A stretch of DNA of 38,959 nt from Alphaproteobacteria bacterium. GTDB lineage: Bacteria > Pseudomonadota > Alphaproteobacteria > MPNO01 > VGEU01. Below the pieces are notes generated by a model. The model saw nothing but the letters and a program-made list of their open reading frames with translations. It was not told the DNA's origin and searched no databases. Below are positions 24,194-33,507 of this stretch, piece by piece (positions within the stretch are counted from its first letter, which is position 1; each line of letters opens with the position of its first letter). The translations under genes were made by a program, and so were the position numbers. The stretch lies in the NCBI GenBank assembly GCA_016869145.1, contig VGEU01000021.1, positions 1-38,959 on the forward strand, written 5' to 3'.

Positions 24194-24926
24194 GCGGGCC
24201 TATAGAGGCGCAGCTCCTCGCCGCCGCACGCGCGCAGGTGCCGCTGCTCGCCGAGCGCGCGGCGGAGACCGTGGCGAGCCGCCATCTCCCCGCGGCGACC
24301 GATCGCCTGTTCCGCGACGCCGGCTTCTAACGCGTGCTGCAGCCGGCGCGCTGGGGCGGGCTCGAGCTCGACTACGGCACCCAGACCGATATCGCCGCGA
24401 CGCTCGCGCGGGGCTGCGTCTCGGCGGCCTGGGTCATGAGCATCCTCGCCGCGCATGGCTGGATGATTGGCATGTTCCCCGACGCGGCGCAGCGCGAGGT
24501 GTGGGGCGACGATCCGACGGCGACGATCGCCACCTCGTTCCTGCCCGCCGGTCCCGCCATCGTCGAGGAGGGCGGCGGACTCCGGCTCTCCGGACGCTGG
24601 AAATTCTCGAGCGGCGTCGATCTCTGCTCCTGCGCGATCCTCCTCGTCATGCTGCCACCCGGACAAAGGCGCGCCGAGCCCAATCCCGTGTTCGCGCTTC
24701 TCCCCCGGCGCGACTACGCGATCGAGGACACCTGGCACGCGAGCGCGCTCGCCGGAACCGGCTCGAACGACATCGTGGTCGCCGACGCGTTCGTGCCGGC
24801 GCACCGCATCGTCCGCATTCTCGCGCTCCGCGGCGCCGGCTCGCCGGGCTCGGCGACGAACCCGGGCTATCTCTACCGCCTGCCGCTGTTCGCGGTGTTT
24901 CCGTTGTGCCTGATCGGGCCAGCACA
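24190..24926 (+). pseudogene. Broken acyl-CoA dehydrogenase/HpaH-like flavin monooxygenase gene
   Basis: Homology is continuous in one frame: FRDAGF, then RVLQPARWGGLELDYGTQTD, CVSAAWVMSILAAHGWMIGM, LRLSGRWKFSSGVDLCSCAI, and WHASALAGTGSNDIVVADAF followed by VPAHRIV. This is the N-terminal and middle domain of the acyl-CoA-dehydrogenase-like monooxygenases (HpaH/HsaA/DszC type). The frame is interrupted at 24328-24330 by TAA where Tyr (TAC) or Phe is expected, so a single base change would restore it. After LCLIGPA (24926) homology ends abruptly and the C-terminal helical domain of roughly 130 residues is missing. The remaining sequence is the 3' end of an opposite-strand gene. Two independent lesions make this a pseudogene. 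The start overlaps the stop of the 205-residue protein gene. Confidence 0.85.
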
Positions 24927-24957
24927 TCGGCCTCGCCTGGGACGTCTCGCTCGGGCT

Positions 24958-25614
24958 CTATGGCGCGGCGCGGCTCGGCGTCGGCGCAATCGATCCCAAG
25001 GTGTAGAGCGCGAACATGGCGAACGGCGCGTGGGCGGCGATCCGCACGTCCGACAGCGCGCGCCAGGCCATGGCGTCGGCCGGCGCATCGAACAGGCCGC
25101 CGGCGTTGAGGCGGGGCGCCCAGGCGGCAGCGAGCGCGTCGCGCTCGTCGTCGCGAAAGCCGCAATTGGTCACCGCGCTCGTGAGCGCAGTATCGGCGAC
25201 GTCGTGGCCGAGGAAGGTCCACGGCCCGGCCCCGGGATCGATCGGGGCCACCTCGGCGGTGTAGCCCCAGAACGGATCGGCGGCCGGTGACGTCGCGCTG
25301 AGGAGATCGAGCCGCACGAGGACATCCGCCGCGCCGCCGGCGCGTGCGCGCATCGGGGCGATCGCGGCCCACAGATTCGACACCCGCTCGCCGAACGAGA
25401 CCGGCGCCACATCGATCGCCGGGTGGGTGCGCGTCGGCAGAACGGCATCGCCCGGAAAGCGGAACAGCGACGGCCACGCGGTGCGGTCGACCGAACGCGG
25501 CCAGGCGATCGCCGGCTCGAGCAGGAACCGCCGGCGCCGGGCATCGTCCCAGTCGCGCGCGAGATAGGCGGCTGGTGCGAGACGAATGTCGAATCCGATC
25601 GTGGTCGCGATCAT
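24958..25614 (-). CDS. Hypothetical protein (218 aa)
   Basis: An unrecognised protein starting MIATTIGFDIRLAPAAYLAR. It has regular amphipathic segments such as FGERVSNLWAAIAPMRARAG and DVLVRLDLLSATSPAADPFW, and the later FRDDERDALAAAWAPRLNAG. There is no signal peptide or membrane helix. The start ATG at 25614 has a GGGAG ribosome site, and codon use is like the neighbours, supporting a real gene. It is divergent from the Rieske gene at 25698 across 83 bases. Its 3' end abuts the truncated end of the acyl-CoA-dehydrogenase-like pseudogene, so its C-terminus may itself have been altered by the same deletion. Confidence 0.65.
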   Translation of the reverse strand: MIATTIGFDIRLAPAAYLARDWDDARRRRFLLEPAIAWPRSVDRTAWPSLFRFPGDAVLPTRTHPAIDVAPVSFGERVSNLWAAIAPMRARAGGAADVLVRLDLLSATSPAADPFWGYTAEVAPIDPGAGPWTFLGHDVADTALTSAVTNCGFRDDERDALAAAWAPRLNAGGLFDAPADAMAWRALSDVRIAAHAPFAMFALYTLGSIAPTPSRAAP

Positions 25615-25697
25615 GGGGTGCTCCCGCCACCGGGGGCCGGTTGAGCCCCCGGTCGAATCCGGCCATTATTGCGCGCCTGATCGAGGAACGCCCGCCA

Positions 25698-27008
25698 ATG
25701 CTGAGCCGCGCCGAGAACGACCTCGTCACCCAGACCGGCCCCGGCACGCGATGCGGCGCGTTGATGCGCCGCTACTGGCAGCCGGCCGCGCTCGCCGAGG
25801 AGCTCGACCCGAGGCGTCCGGTCAAGGCGCTGCGCCTCCTCGGCGAGGACCTCGTCCTGTTCCGCGGCGGGCGCGGGCTCGGCCTGATCGGGCGGCACTG
25901 CGCGCACCGCGGCACCGATCTCGCCTTTGGCCGGCTCGAGAACGAGGGGCTGCGCTGCTGCTATCACGGCTGGCTCTACGACGCGACCGGCCAGTGCCTC
26001 GAGCAGCCGGCGGAGCCCGCGGGCTCGAGCTTCCACCGCAAGGTCCGCCTCGCCGGCTATCCGTGCGTCGAGCGGAACGGCATCGTCTTCGCTTATATGG
26101 GTGCCGGCCCGCCGCCGCCCTTTCCCGAGTTCGACTGCTTCGCCGCGCCCGACGCCTACACCTTCGCCTACAAGGGCCACATCGACTGCAACTGGCTGCA
26201 GCTCCTCGAGGGCGGCATCGATCCCTGCCACGTCTCGTTCCTGCACCGCTTCTTCGAGGACGGCGATCCGACCGAGAACTATGGCCGCCAGTTCCGCGAC
26301 CAGATGTCGGACGGCGCGGGTCCGCTGACGCGAATCCTCCGCGACTTCGACTGCCCGACCATCGACACCGAGGAGACCGAGTACGGGCTCCGCATCTTCG
26401 CGCTCCGCGCCATGGGGGCGAAGACCCATGTGCGGGTGACCAACCTCGTCTTCCCCAATCTCATCGTCATCCCGCTGTCGGACGACATGATCATCAGCCA
26501 GTGGCACGTGCCGATCGATGACGGGCGGAGCTGGTGGTACGACATCTTCTCGAGCTATTCGCGCCCGATGGACAAGGCGGCGATGCGCGCCCAGCGCACG
26601 CCCCTGATCGCGCCGCCCGACTACGTGCCGACCAAGAACCGCGGCAATTCCTACGGCTATGATCCCGACGAGCAGCGGACGCGCACCTATACCGGGATGG
26701 GCGAGGACATCAACGTCCACGATGCGTGGGCGGTCGAATCGGCGGGGCCGATCCAGGACCGCACGACCGAGCATCTCGGCGCCTCGGACAAGGCGATCAT
26801 CGCCAACCGGCGCCTGCTGATCCGCGCGATCGGCGCGCTCGAGAGCGGCGCGACGCCGCCCGCGCTCGGCCCGGCGCTGCAGCGCCTGCGCGGCCCGGTC
26901 TCGGTCGACATGGTCGGCACCAGCGCGGGCTGGCGCGACGAGTGGCGCGGCCACGACGAACGCCGGCGCGCGCGCTCGCCGTGGGCCGCGGCGCTCCAGC
27001 CGGTCTGA
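25698..27008 (+). CDS. Rieske [2Fe-2S] oxygenase, phthalate-4,5-dioxygenase-like
   Basis: A 436-residue oxygenase component. Rieske ligands are Cys68-x-His70 (CAHRGTDLAF) and Cys87-x2-His90 (CCYHGWLYD). The mononuclear iron ligands are Asp175, His178 and His183 in DPCHVSFLH. The N-terminus MLSRAENDLVTQTGPGT and the arrangement are those of the phthalate 4,5-dioxygenase/LigX-like oxygenase group. The frame is open upstream, but the ATG at 25698, preceded by GAGGAA, begins the conserved fold. The required reductase is not encoded nearby. It is followed after 22 bases by a glutamine-synthetase-like ligase on the same strand, so the two are probably co-expressed. Confidence 0.94.
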   Translation: MLSRAENDLVTQTGPGTRCGALMRRYWQPAALAEELDPRRPVKALRLLGEDLVLFRGGRGLGLIGRHCAHRGTDLAFGRLENEGLRCCYHGWLYDATGQCLEQPAEPAGSSFHRKVRLAGYPCVERNGIVFAYMGAGPPPPFPEFDCFAAPDAYTFAYKGHIDCNWLQLLEGGIDPCHVSFLHRFFEDGDPTENYGRQFRDQMSDGAGPLTRILRDFDCPTIDTEETEYGLRIFALRAMGAKTHVRVTNLVFPNLIVIPLSDDMIISQWHVPIDDGRSWWYDIFSSYSRPMDKAAMRAQRTPLIAPPDYVPTKNRGNSYGYDPDEQRTRTYTGMGEDINVHDAWAVESAGPIQDRTTEHLGASDKAIIANRRLLIRAIGALESGATPPALGPALQRLRGPVSVDMVGTSAGWRDEWRGHDERRRARSPWAAALQPV

Positions 27009-27030
27009 CCGCAATGGACCCGGGCACCCG

Positions 27031-28500
27031 ATGACGGCGAACGACGGCTCGATCGGACGCGCCGATTTCATCGAGCGTTATGGGCTCTGGACCGACGCCC
27101 AGCGGGCCGCCGCGCGCGAGGTCGCCGACCTGGTCGAGCGCGGCGGCATCGAGACCGTCCGCGTCTCCTTCGTCGACCAGCACGGGCTTCTCCGCGGCAA
27201 GACCGTCGTCCGCGACGAGATGGCGGGCGTAATGCGCAATGGCTGCGCCATCACCACGACGCTCCTCGCCAAGGACACCGCGCACCGCACCGTGTTCCCG
27301 GTGTTCAGCGCCGGCGGCGGCTTCGGTCTCCAGGCGATGGAGGGCGCCGGCGATTTCGTCATGGTGCCCGATCCGGCGACGCTCCGCGTGCTGCCGTGGG
27401 CGCCGGGCTCGGCGATGGTGCTTTCCGACATCTACTTCCAGGACGGAACGCCGGTGCCGTTCTCGACCCGGCGGTTGATGCAGGATTCGCTCGGCGCGCT
27501 CGGCGCGCGCGGCCTCGACTATGTCTCCGGCCTCGAGGTCGAGTTCTATGTGTTCAAGCTCCTCGACCCGAAGCTCAAGCCCGAGCACGCGACACAGCCG
27601 CCGACCCCGCCCGAGGTCGAGCTCCTCGCGCGCGGCTATCACTATCTCACCGATCTCCGCTTCGACCAGCTCGAGCCGGTGATCGAGCTCATCCGCCGCG
27701 AGGTCGTCGCGATGGGCCTGCCGGTGCGCACGATCGAGAGCGAGTTCGGCGCGAGCCAGTTCGAGTTCACCTTCGCGCCGTGCGTCGGGATCGATTCGGC
27801 CGACAACATGGCGCTGTTCCGCACCGCCGTGAAGCAGATCTGCCGCCGCCACGGCTATCACGCGACGTTCATGTGCCGGCCCGGCCTCGCCAATTGCTTC
27901 GCGAGCGGCTGGCATCTGCACCAGTCGCTCCGCGATCGCCGGACCGGCGCCAATGCCTTCATGACCGAGCGCGCCGGCGAGGACCTGTCGCCGCTCGGGC
28001 TCGGCTACGCGGCCGGCATCCTCGCGCATGCGCGCGCCTCGGCGGTGTTCACGACGCCGACCATCAACGGCTACAAGCGCTACCGACCCAACTCGCTCGC
28101 CCCCGACCGCGCGAACTGGGGCCGCGACCAGAAGGGCGCCATGCTCCGCCTGGTCACGGCCGGCCCGCGCGATCCCGGCACCCGGCTCGAGAACCGCGTC
28201 GGCGAGCCGGCGGCGAACCCCTATCTCTATCTCGGCGCGCAGATCGTCGCCGGCCTCGACGGCATCGCGCGCGGCCTCGTCCCGATGCAGCCCGCCGATG
28301 CACCCTACGAGACCGCGGCCGAGCCCTTGCCCCGGAGCCTGATGGAGGCGTGCGCCGCGCTCCGCGCCGACACGGTGTTCCGCGCCGCGTGGGGCGACCG
28401 CTTCGTCGACTACATCCTCGCCCTCAAGGAGGCCGAGATCGCGCGCTTCCTGTCGGAGGTCACCGACTGGGAGCACCGCGAGTATTTCGAGATGTTCTGA
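27031..28500 (+). CDS. Glutamine-synthetase-family ligase (gamma-glutamyl-amine synthetase-like)
   Basis: A 489-residue member of the glutamine synthetase superfamily. Catalytic elements are GLEVEFYVF (Glu169, Glu171), ESEFGASQFEF (Glu238, Glu245), SGWHLHQSL (His295/His297), NGYKRYRPNSLAP with its ATP-site arginines and RLENRVGEPAANPYL (Arg385, Glu387, Arg389). The N-terminal segment VRVSFVDQHGLLRGK is the beta-grasp portion. The protein lacks the adenylylation-site tyrosine context (NLYDLP) of housekeeping GSI. It therefore resembles the divergent ligases that couple glutamate to amines (PuuA, AtdA1, IpuC). Its position 22 bases behind a Rieske oxygenase fits amine catabolism through a gamma-glutamyl intermediate, by analogy with aniline dioxygenase clusters. 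Confidence 0.88.
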   Translation: MTANDGSIGRADFIERYGLWTDAQRAAAREVADLVERGGIETVRVSFVDQHGLLRGKTVVRDEMAGVMRNGCAITTTLLAKDTAHRTVFPVFSAGGGFGLQAMEGAGDFVMVPDPATLRVLPWAPGSAMVLSDIYFQDGTPVPFSTRRLMQDSLGALGARGLDYVSGLEVEFYVFKLLDPKLKPEHATQPPTPPEVELLARGYHYLTDLRFDQLEPVIELIRREVVAMGLPVRTIESEFGASQFEFTFAPCVGIDSADNMALFRTAVKQICRRHGYHATFMCRPGLANCFASGWHLHQSLRDRRTGANAFMTERAGEDLSPLGLGYAAGILAHARASAVFTTPTINGYKRYRPNSLAPDRANWGRDQKGAMLRLVTAGPRDPGTRLENRVGEPAANPYLYLGAQIVAGLDGIARGLVPMQPADAPYETAAEPLPRSLMEACAALRADTVFRAAWGDRFVDYILALKEAEIARFLSEVTDWEHREYFEMF

Positions 28501-28512
28501 CGCCCGAGGCGC

Positions 28513-30210
<1,698 letters not shown>

Positions 30211-30391
30211 CGTCCCGCCGATCCCCGCCCGCCGATCCCCGAATGCTCCCGCGCGCTTGCGCGGCGGGGCGCGCCCCCGCCGTCCGGGTTCTGCCAGAAA
30301 AGCCCCGGTCCGCCAAGAAAGCGCTCACCGCGGCGAGCCTGGCGCGATCGGCGCGCCGATCGGTGCGGCGATCGTCGATGATCACGCCGCG

Positions 30392-30781
30392 CTACGGCGA
30401 GGCGCCGTCCGCGCGCTGATCGATCGCCCGCAGCACCGCGTCGATACGCCCCTCCTCGATCAGGTCGGCGGGACGCCTGCCGTCGAGGGCCTGGTGGCGG
30501 CTGAACAGCCAGAGACGCAGCGCCTCCGGCGGGTCGAGCGCCGTGAGACGCATCACGATGAACTCGAGCTCGAGCAACCGGTGGAGGCGCGCCCCCCGCG
30601 GCCGGTTGCGCCCGCTGTTCCAGCGCGACACCGTCTCGGGCCGGGTCCCGAGGAGCCGGGCGATGTCGGCAGCCCGGAGGCCACCGTCCTGGATGGCGCG
30701 GAGCTTCGTCACGACGGTCGTCGACAGGGCATCGCTCCCCGGCTGTTCGCCCCGCTCACGCCAGGGCCCGGCGATTGACAT
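30392..30781 (-). CDS. Xre/MbcA/ParS-type antitoxin-like regulator (orphan)
   Basis: About 129 residues from the ATG at 30781. The N-terminal half has a helix-turn-helix, LRAADIARLLGTRPETVSRW, continuing NSGRNRP. The C-terminal half, EALRLWLFSRHQALDGRRPA followed by DLIEEGRIDAVLRAID, fits the toxin-binding domain of Xre/MbcA/ParS antitoxins that partner with RES-domain NAD-degrading toxins. No RES toxin frame is visible on either side: glnS lies downstream and rimO is divergent upstream. It is either an orphan regulator or the survivor of a lost pair. Alternative upstream ATGs (30799, 30805, 30817) fall inside the ATTGACATAT repeats, so I prefer 30781. No clear ribosome site is present, and the start remains uncertain. 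Confidence 0.78.
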   Translation of the reverse strand: MSIAGPWRERGEQPGSDALSTTVVTKLRAIQDGGLRAADIARLLGTRPETVSRWNSGRNRPRGARLHRLLELEFIVMRLTALDPPEALRLWLFSRHQALDGRRPADLIEEGRIDAVLRAIDQRADGASP

Positions 30782-30819
30782 ATTACATGATATGATCATT
30801 GACATATGAATTGACATAT
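30774..30819. promoter_or_regulatory. Three exact ATTGACATAT repeats, probable operator/promoter of the antitoxin-like gene
   Basis: ATTGACATAT occurs at 30774-30783, 30798-30807 and 30810-30819, spaced 24 and 12 bases apart, that is, in register with about one and two helical turns. A palindrome ATGATCAT lies between the first two copies. The segment is an AT-rich island in a very GC-rich sequence and overlaps the 5' end of the Xre-type gene. Repeated sites on one face of the helix are expected for cooperative autoregulation. Each copy contains TTGACA, so -35 function is also possible. Confidence 0.6.
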
Positions 30820-30916
30820 CGATCGTCTTGGTCGATCGAGAGGCGGGCGCCCGGCCGGCGCCGCTCGACGGCGCGTTGCGGCGTTGCGACGCCGGTTGGC
30901 TGGCGCGCGTCGGTCG

Positions 30917-30975
30917 CCTATCTCTTTCGGCCAGACCTATCTCTTTCGGCGAGACCGATCTCTTTCGGCGAGACC
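30917..30975. repeat. Tandem repeat, three copies of a 19-bp unit upstream of rimO
   Basis: The unit CCTATCTCTTTCGGCGAGA is present at 30917-30935, 30936-30954 and 30955-30973, with one substitution each in the first and third copies, and is followed by CC. Each unit contains the dyad TCTC-N7-GAGA. The array ends 60 bases before the rimO start in a 254-base intergenic region. It may be an operator array or leader structure; nothing comparable precedes other genes here. Confidence 0.8.
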
Positions 30976-31035
30976 AACCGGCGCGGCGCCATCGCCGTGT
31001 CCTAGCGACCGCGACCCGCGACCCCGGAGACCCGC

Positions 31036-32388
31036 ATGCCCCGCCGCGCCGCCCGGGCCAAGGCCCCGACCGTCGGCATCGTCAGCCTCGGCTGCCCGAA
31101 GGCGCTGGTCGATTCCGAGCGCATCCTGACCACGCTCCGCTCGGAAGGCTACGCGATCTCGGGCAGCTATGACGGCGCCGACGTGGTGATCGTCAACACC
31201 TGCGGCTTTCTCGATTCGGCGCGCGCCGAATCGCTCGAGGCGATCGGCGAGGCGATCGGCGAGAACGGCAGGGTCATCGTCACCGGCTGTCTCGGCAAGG
31301 ACGCGGCGCTGATCAGGGACGCCCATCCCGAGGTCCTCGCGGTGACCGGGCCGCACCAGTACGAGGCGGTGGTCGCCGCCGTGCACGCGGCGGTGCCGCC
31401 GCTGCACGACCCCTATGTCGATCTCGTGCCGCCGCAGGGCATCAGGCTGACGCCGCGCCACTACGCCTATCTCAAGATCTCGGAAGGCTGCGACAACCGC
31501 TGCACGTTCTGCATCATCCCGGCGCTCCGCGGCGATCTCAAGAGCCGGCCGGCCGCGGCGGTGCTGCGCGAGGCGGAGAAGCTGGTCGCGGCGGGCGTGC
31601 GCGAGCTCCTCGTCATCTCGCAGGACACCTCCGCCTACGGGCTCGACATCGCCTATGCCGAGAGCGCCTGGCGCGGCGCGCCGGTCGCCGCGCGCTTCCT
31701 CGACATCGCCCGCGCGCTCGGCACGCTCGGCGCCTGGGTGCGGCTCCACTACGTCTACCCCTATCCGCATGTCGACCAGGTGATCCCGCTGATGGCGGCG
31801 GGCAGCGTCCTTCCCTATCTCGACATCCCGTTCCAGCACGCGAGCCCGCGCATCCTGAAGGCGATGCGGCGGCCGGCGCACCAGGAGAGGACGCTCGCCC
31901 GGCTCGCGCGCTGGCGCGCCGAGTGCCCCGATCTCGCGATCCGCTCGACCTTCATCGTCGGCTTCCCGGGCGAGACCGAGGCCGACTTCGCACTCCTCCT
32001 CGACTGGCTCGCCGAGGCCGCGCTCGACCGCGTCGGCTGCTTCAAGTACGAGGCCGTCGAGGGCGCCAAGGCGAACGAACTCGCCGATCCGGTGCCGGAG
32101 GCGGTCAAGGAGGAGCGCTGGCAACGGTTCATGCAGGCGCAGGCCGCGATCAGCGCCCGCACGCTCGCCGCCAAGATCGGCCGCACGATCCCGGTCATCG
32201 TCGATGCGGTCGACGGCGCCAAGGCGACGGCGCGGAGCCAGGCGGATGCACCCGAGATCGACGGGCTCGTCCACCTCACCCGCGCCAAGGGACTCTCACC
32301 CGGCGACATCCTCGACGTCGTGGTGCAGAAGGCCGACGCCTACGACCTTCACGCGGTGCCGGTCGAGGCCCATCGCGCCGCGCGCTGA
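31036..32388 (+). CDS. rimO: Ribosomal protein S12 methylthiotransferase RimO
   Basis: A 450-residue radical-SAM methylthiotransferase that adds a methylthio group to the conserved Asp of ribosomal protein S12. The N-terminal MTTase domain has the cluster cysteines Cys20 ([12 protein letters not shown]), Cys56 (VNTCGFLD) and Cys85 (VTGCLG). The radical-SAM motif is [12 protein letters not shown] (Cys152, Cys156, Cys159). A TRAM domain forms the C-terminus (about 375-440; [17 protein letters not shown]). '[12 protein letters not shown]' separates RimO from MiaB. Start ATG at 31036 follows GGAGACC. Upstream lies the 19-bp triple repeat. The gene stands alone, with the TAXI receptor gene 103 bases downstream. 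Confidence 0.97.
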   Translation: MPRRAARAKAPTVGIVSLGCPKALVDSERILTTLRSEGYAISGSYDGADVVIVNTCGFLDSARAESLEAIGEAIGENGRVIVTGCLGKDAALIRDAHPEVLAVTGPHQYEAVVAAVHAAVPPLHDPYVDLVPPQGIRLTPRHYAYLKISEGCDNRCTFCIIPALRGDLKSRPAAAVLREAEKLVAAGVRELLVISQDTSAYGLDIAYAESAWRGAPVAARFLDIARALGTLGAWVRLHYVYPYPHVDQVIPLMAAGSVLPYLDIPFQHASPRILKAMRRPAHQERTLARLARWRAECPDLAIRSTFIVGFPGETEADFALLLDWLAEAALDRVGCFKYEAVEGAKANELADPVPEAVKEERWQRFMQAQAAISARTLAAKIGRTIPVIVDAVDGAKATARSQADAPEIDGLVHLTRAKGLSPGDILDVVVQKADAYDLHAVPVEAHRAAR

Positions 32389-32491
32389 ACCGCCAGCGGC
32401 GCGATTCACGCGGTCGCGAGACTCCCCTGTCGCGGGGCCGCGCGCGCGTGCTAGCGTCGTCGCAACGACGAAAGAGACAGGGAGCCCGACG

Positions 32492-33487
32492 ATGCGCCGC
32501 CTTGCGTCACCATCGGTCATCGCGATCGCCATCGCCCTCGCCGCCGCGCTCGCGATCGCCCGGCCCGCGGCGGCGCAGGATGTGATCGTGATCGCGACCA
32601 ACCCGCCGGGGTCGAACTACTACGCCGCCGCCGCCGCGATCGGCAAGCTCGCCCAGGACCAGCTCAGCACCCAGGTGCGCGTGCAGCCGACCGGCGGGTC
32701 CAACATCTATCTGCCGATGATCGACAAGGCCGAGGTCGAGTTCTCCTTCGCCTCCGTCCAGGACATCGAGTTCGCCTACGAGGGCGCCGAGAACTTCGCC
32801 GGCAAGCCGCACCGCGCGCTCCGCCTCGTCTCGGCGACATTCCCGCTCGTCCTCGGCCTCGCGGTGCCGGCGAACTCCAAGGCGCAGACGGTCGCCGATC
32901 TCAAGGGCATGCGCATCGGCACCGGCTATCCGGCGATGTTCGTCACACTCTACAACCAGGACGCCATGCTCGCGACCGGCGGGCTCAACACCGGCCAGCT
33001 GGTCGGCGTCCCGGTGCCGAACCAGCCGAAGGGCGTCGAGGCGCTCGGCGAGGGCCGGGTCGATGCCGCCGTCACCGGAATCCACACCGGCCTCGCGCGC
33101 GAGGCCCACGCCAAGCTCCATAGCCAGGGCGGCATTCGCTATCTGTCGCTGGCGACGACGCCGCAGGCGATCGCCGACATGCGGAAGGTCATCCGCCGCG
33201 CCTATCTCCACACCTACGAGCCCGATCCGTCGCTGCCCGGCCTCGCGACGCGGACGACCGCGATGCATCTCACCGTGTTCATGATCACCCACGCGCGGAT
33301 GGCCGACGATTACGTCTACCGCCTCGCGAAGCTGATGCACGCGAGCAAGGACGGGCTCGCCAAGGCGACCCCGACGCTCGCCCAGTTCGATCCGGCGTTC
33401 ATGGCCGAGGCGCACCCGGTGCCCTATCACCCGGGCGCGATCCGGTTCTATCAGGAAATCGGCCAGTGGCCGGCGCGCGAGCGCTGA
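32492..33487 (+). CDS. TAXI family TRAP transporter solute-binding protein
   Basis: A 331-residue periplasmic receptor with a signal peptide (hydrophobic stretch IAIAIALAAALAIA, cleavage after PAAA before QDV). TAXI-family landmarks are ATNPPGSNYYAAAAAIGKLA, VRVQPTGGSNIYLPMIDKAE and LKGMRIGTGYPAMFVTLYNQ. TAXI receptors feed substrate to a fused DctQM-type TRAP permease, but no such gene is present, so this is an orphan receptor. The ATG at 32492 is chosen for its GGGAG ribosome site and for the signal peptide; the open frame extends further upstream inside rimO. A short hairpin (CGTCGT/ACGACG, 32455-32470) lies in the presumed leader. It is followed after 20 bases by a second binding-protein gene. 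Confidence 0.9.
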   Translation: MRRLASPSVIAIAIALAAALAIARPAAAQDVIVIATNPPGSNYYAAAAAIGKLAQDQLSTQVRVQPTGGSNIYLPMIDKAEVEFSFASVQDIEFAYEGAENFAGKPHRALRLVSATFPLVLGLAVPANSKAQTVADLKGMRIGTGYPAMFVTLYNQDAMLATGGLNTGQLVGVPVPNQPKGVEALGEGRVDAAVTGIHTGLAREAHAKLHSQGGIRYLSLATTPQAIADMRKVIRRAYLHTYEPDPSLPGLATRTTAMHLTVFMITHARMADDYVYRLAKLMHASKDGLAKATPTLAQFDPAFMAEAHPVPYHPGAIRFYQEIGQWPARER

Positions 33488-33507
33488 GACCCCGAGGGAG
33501 GATGACG

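Noticed and set aside
24926-25005. Plus-strand frame after the pseudogene break reading HIGLAWDVSLGLYGAARLG
   Set aside because: It does not match the expected C-terminal domain of the family and is antisense to the end of the 218-residue gene; not a frameshifted continuation.
26797-28476. 559-codon minus-strand frame opposite the GS-like gene
   Set aside because: Shadow frame; catalytic motifs are all on the plus strand.
30211-30391. Possible small RES-type toxin or other gene next to the Xre-like regulator
   Set aside because: All frames in this 181-base gap are short and motif-free, so no toxin partner can be claimed.
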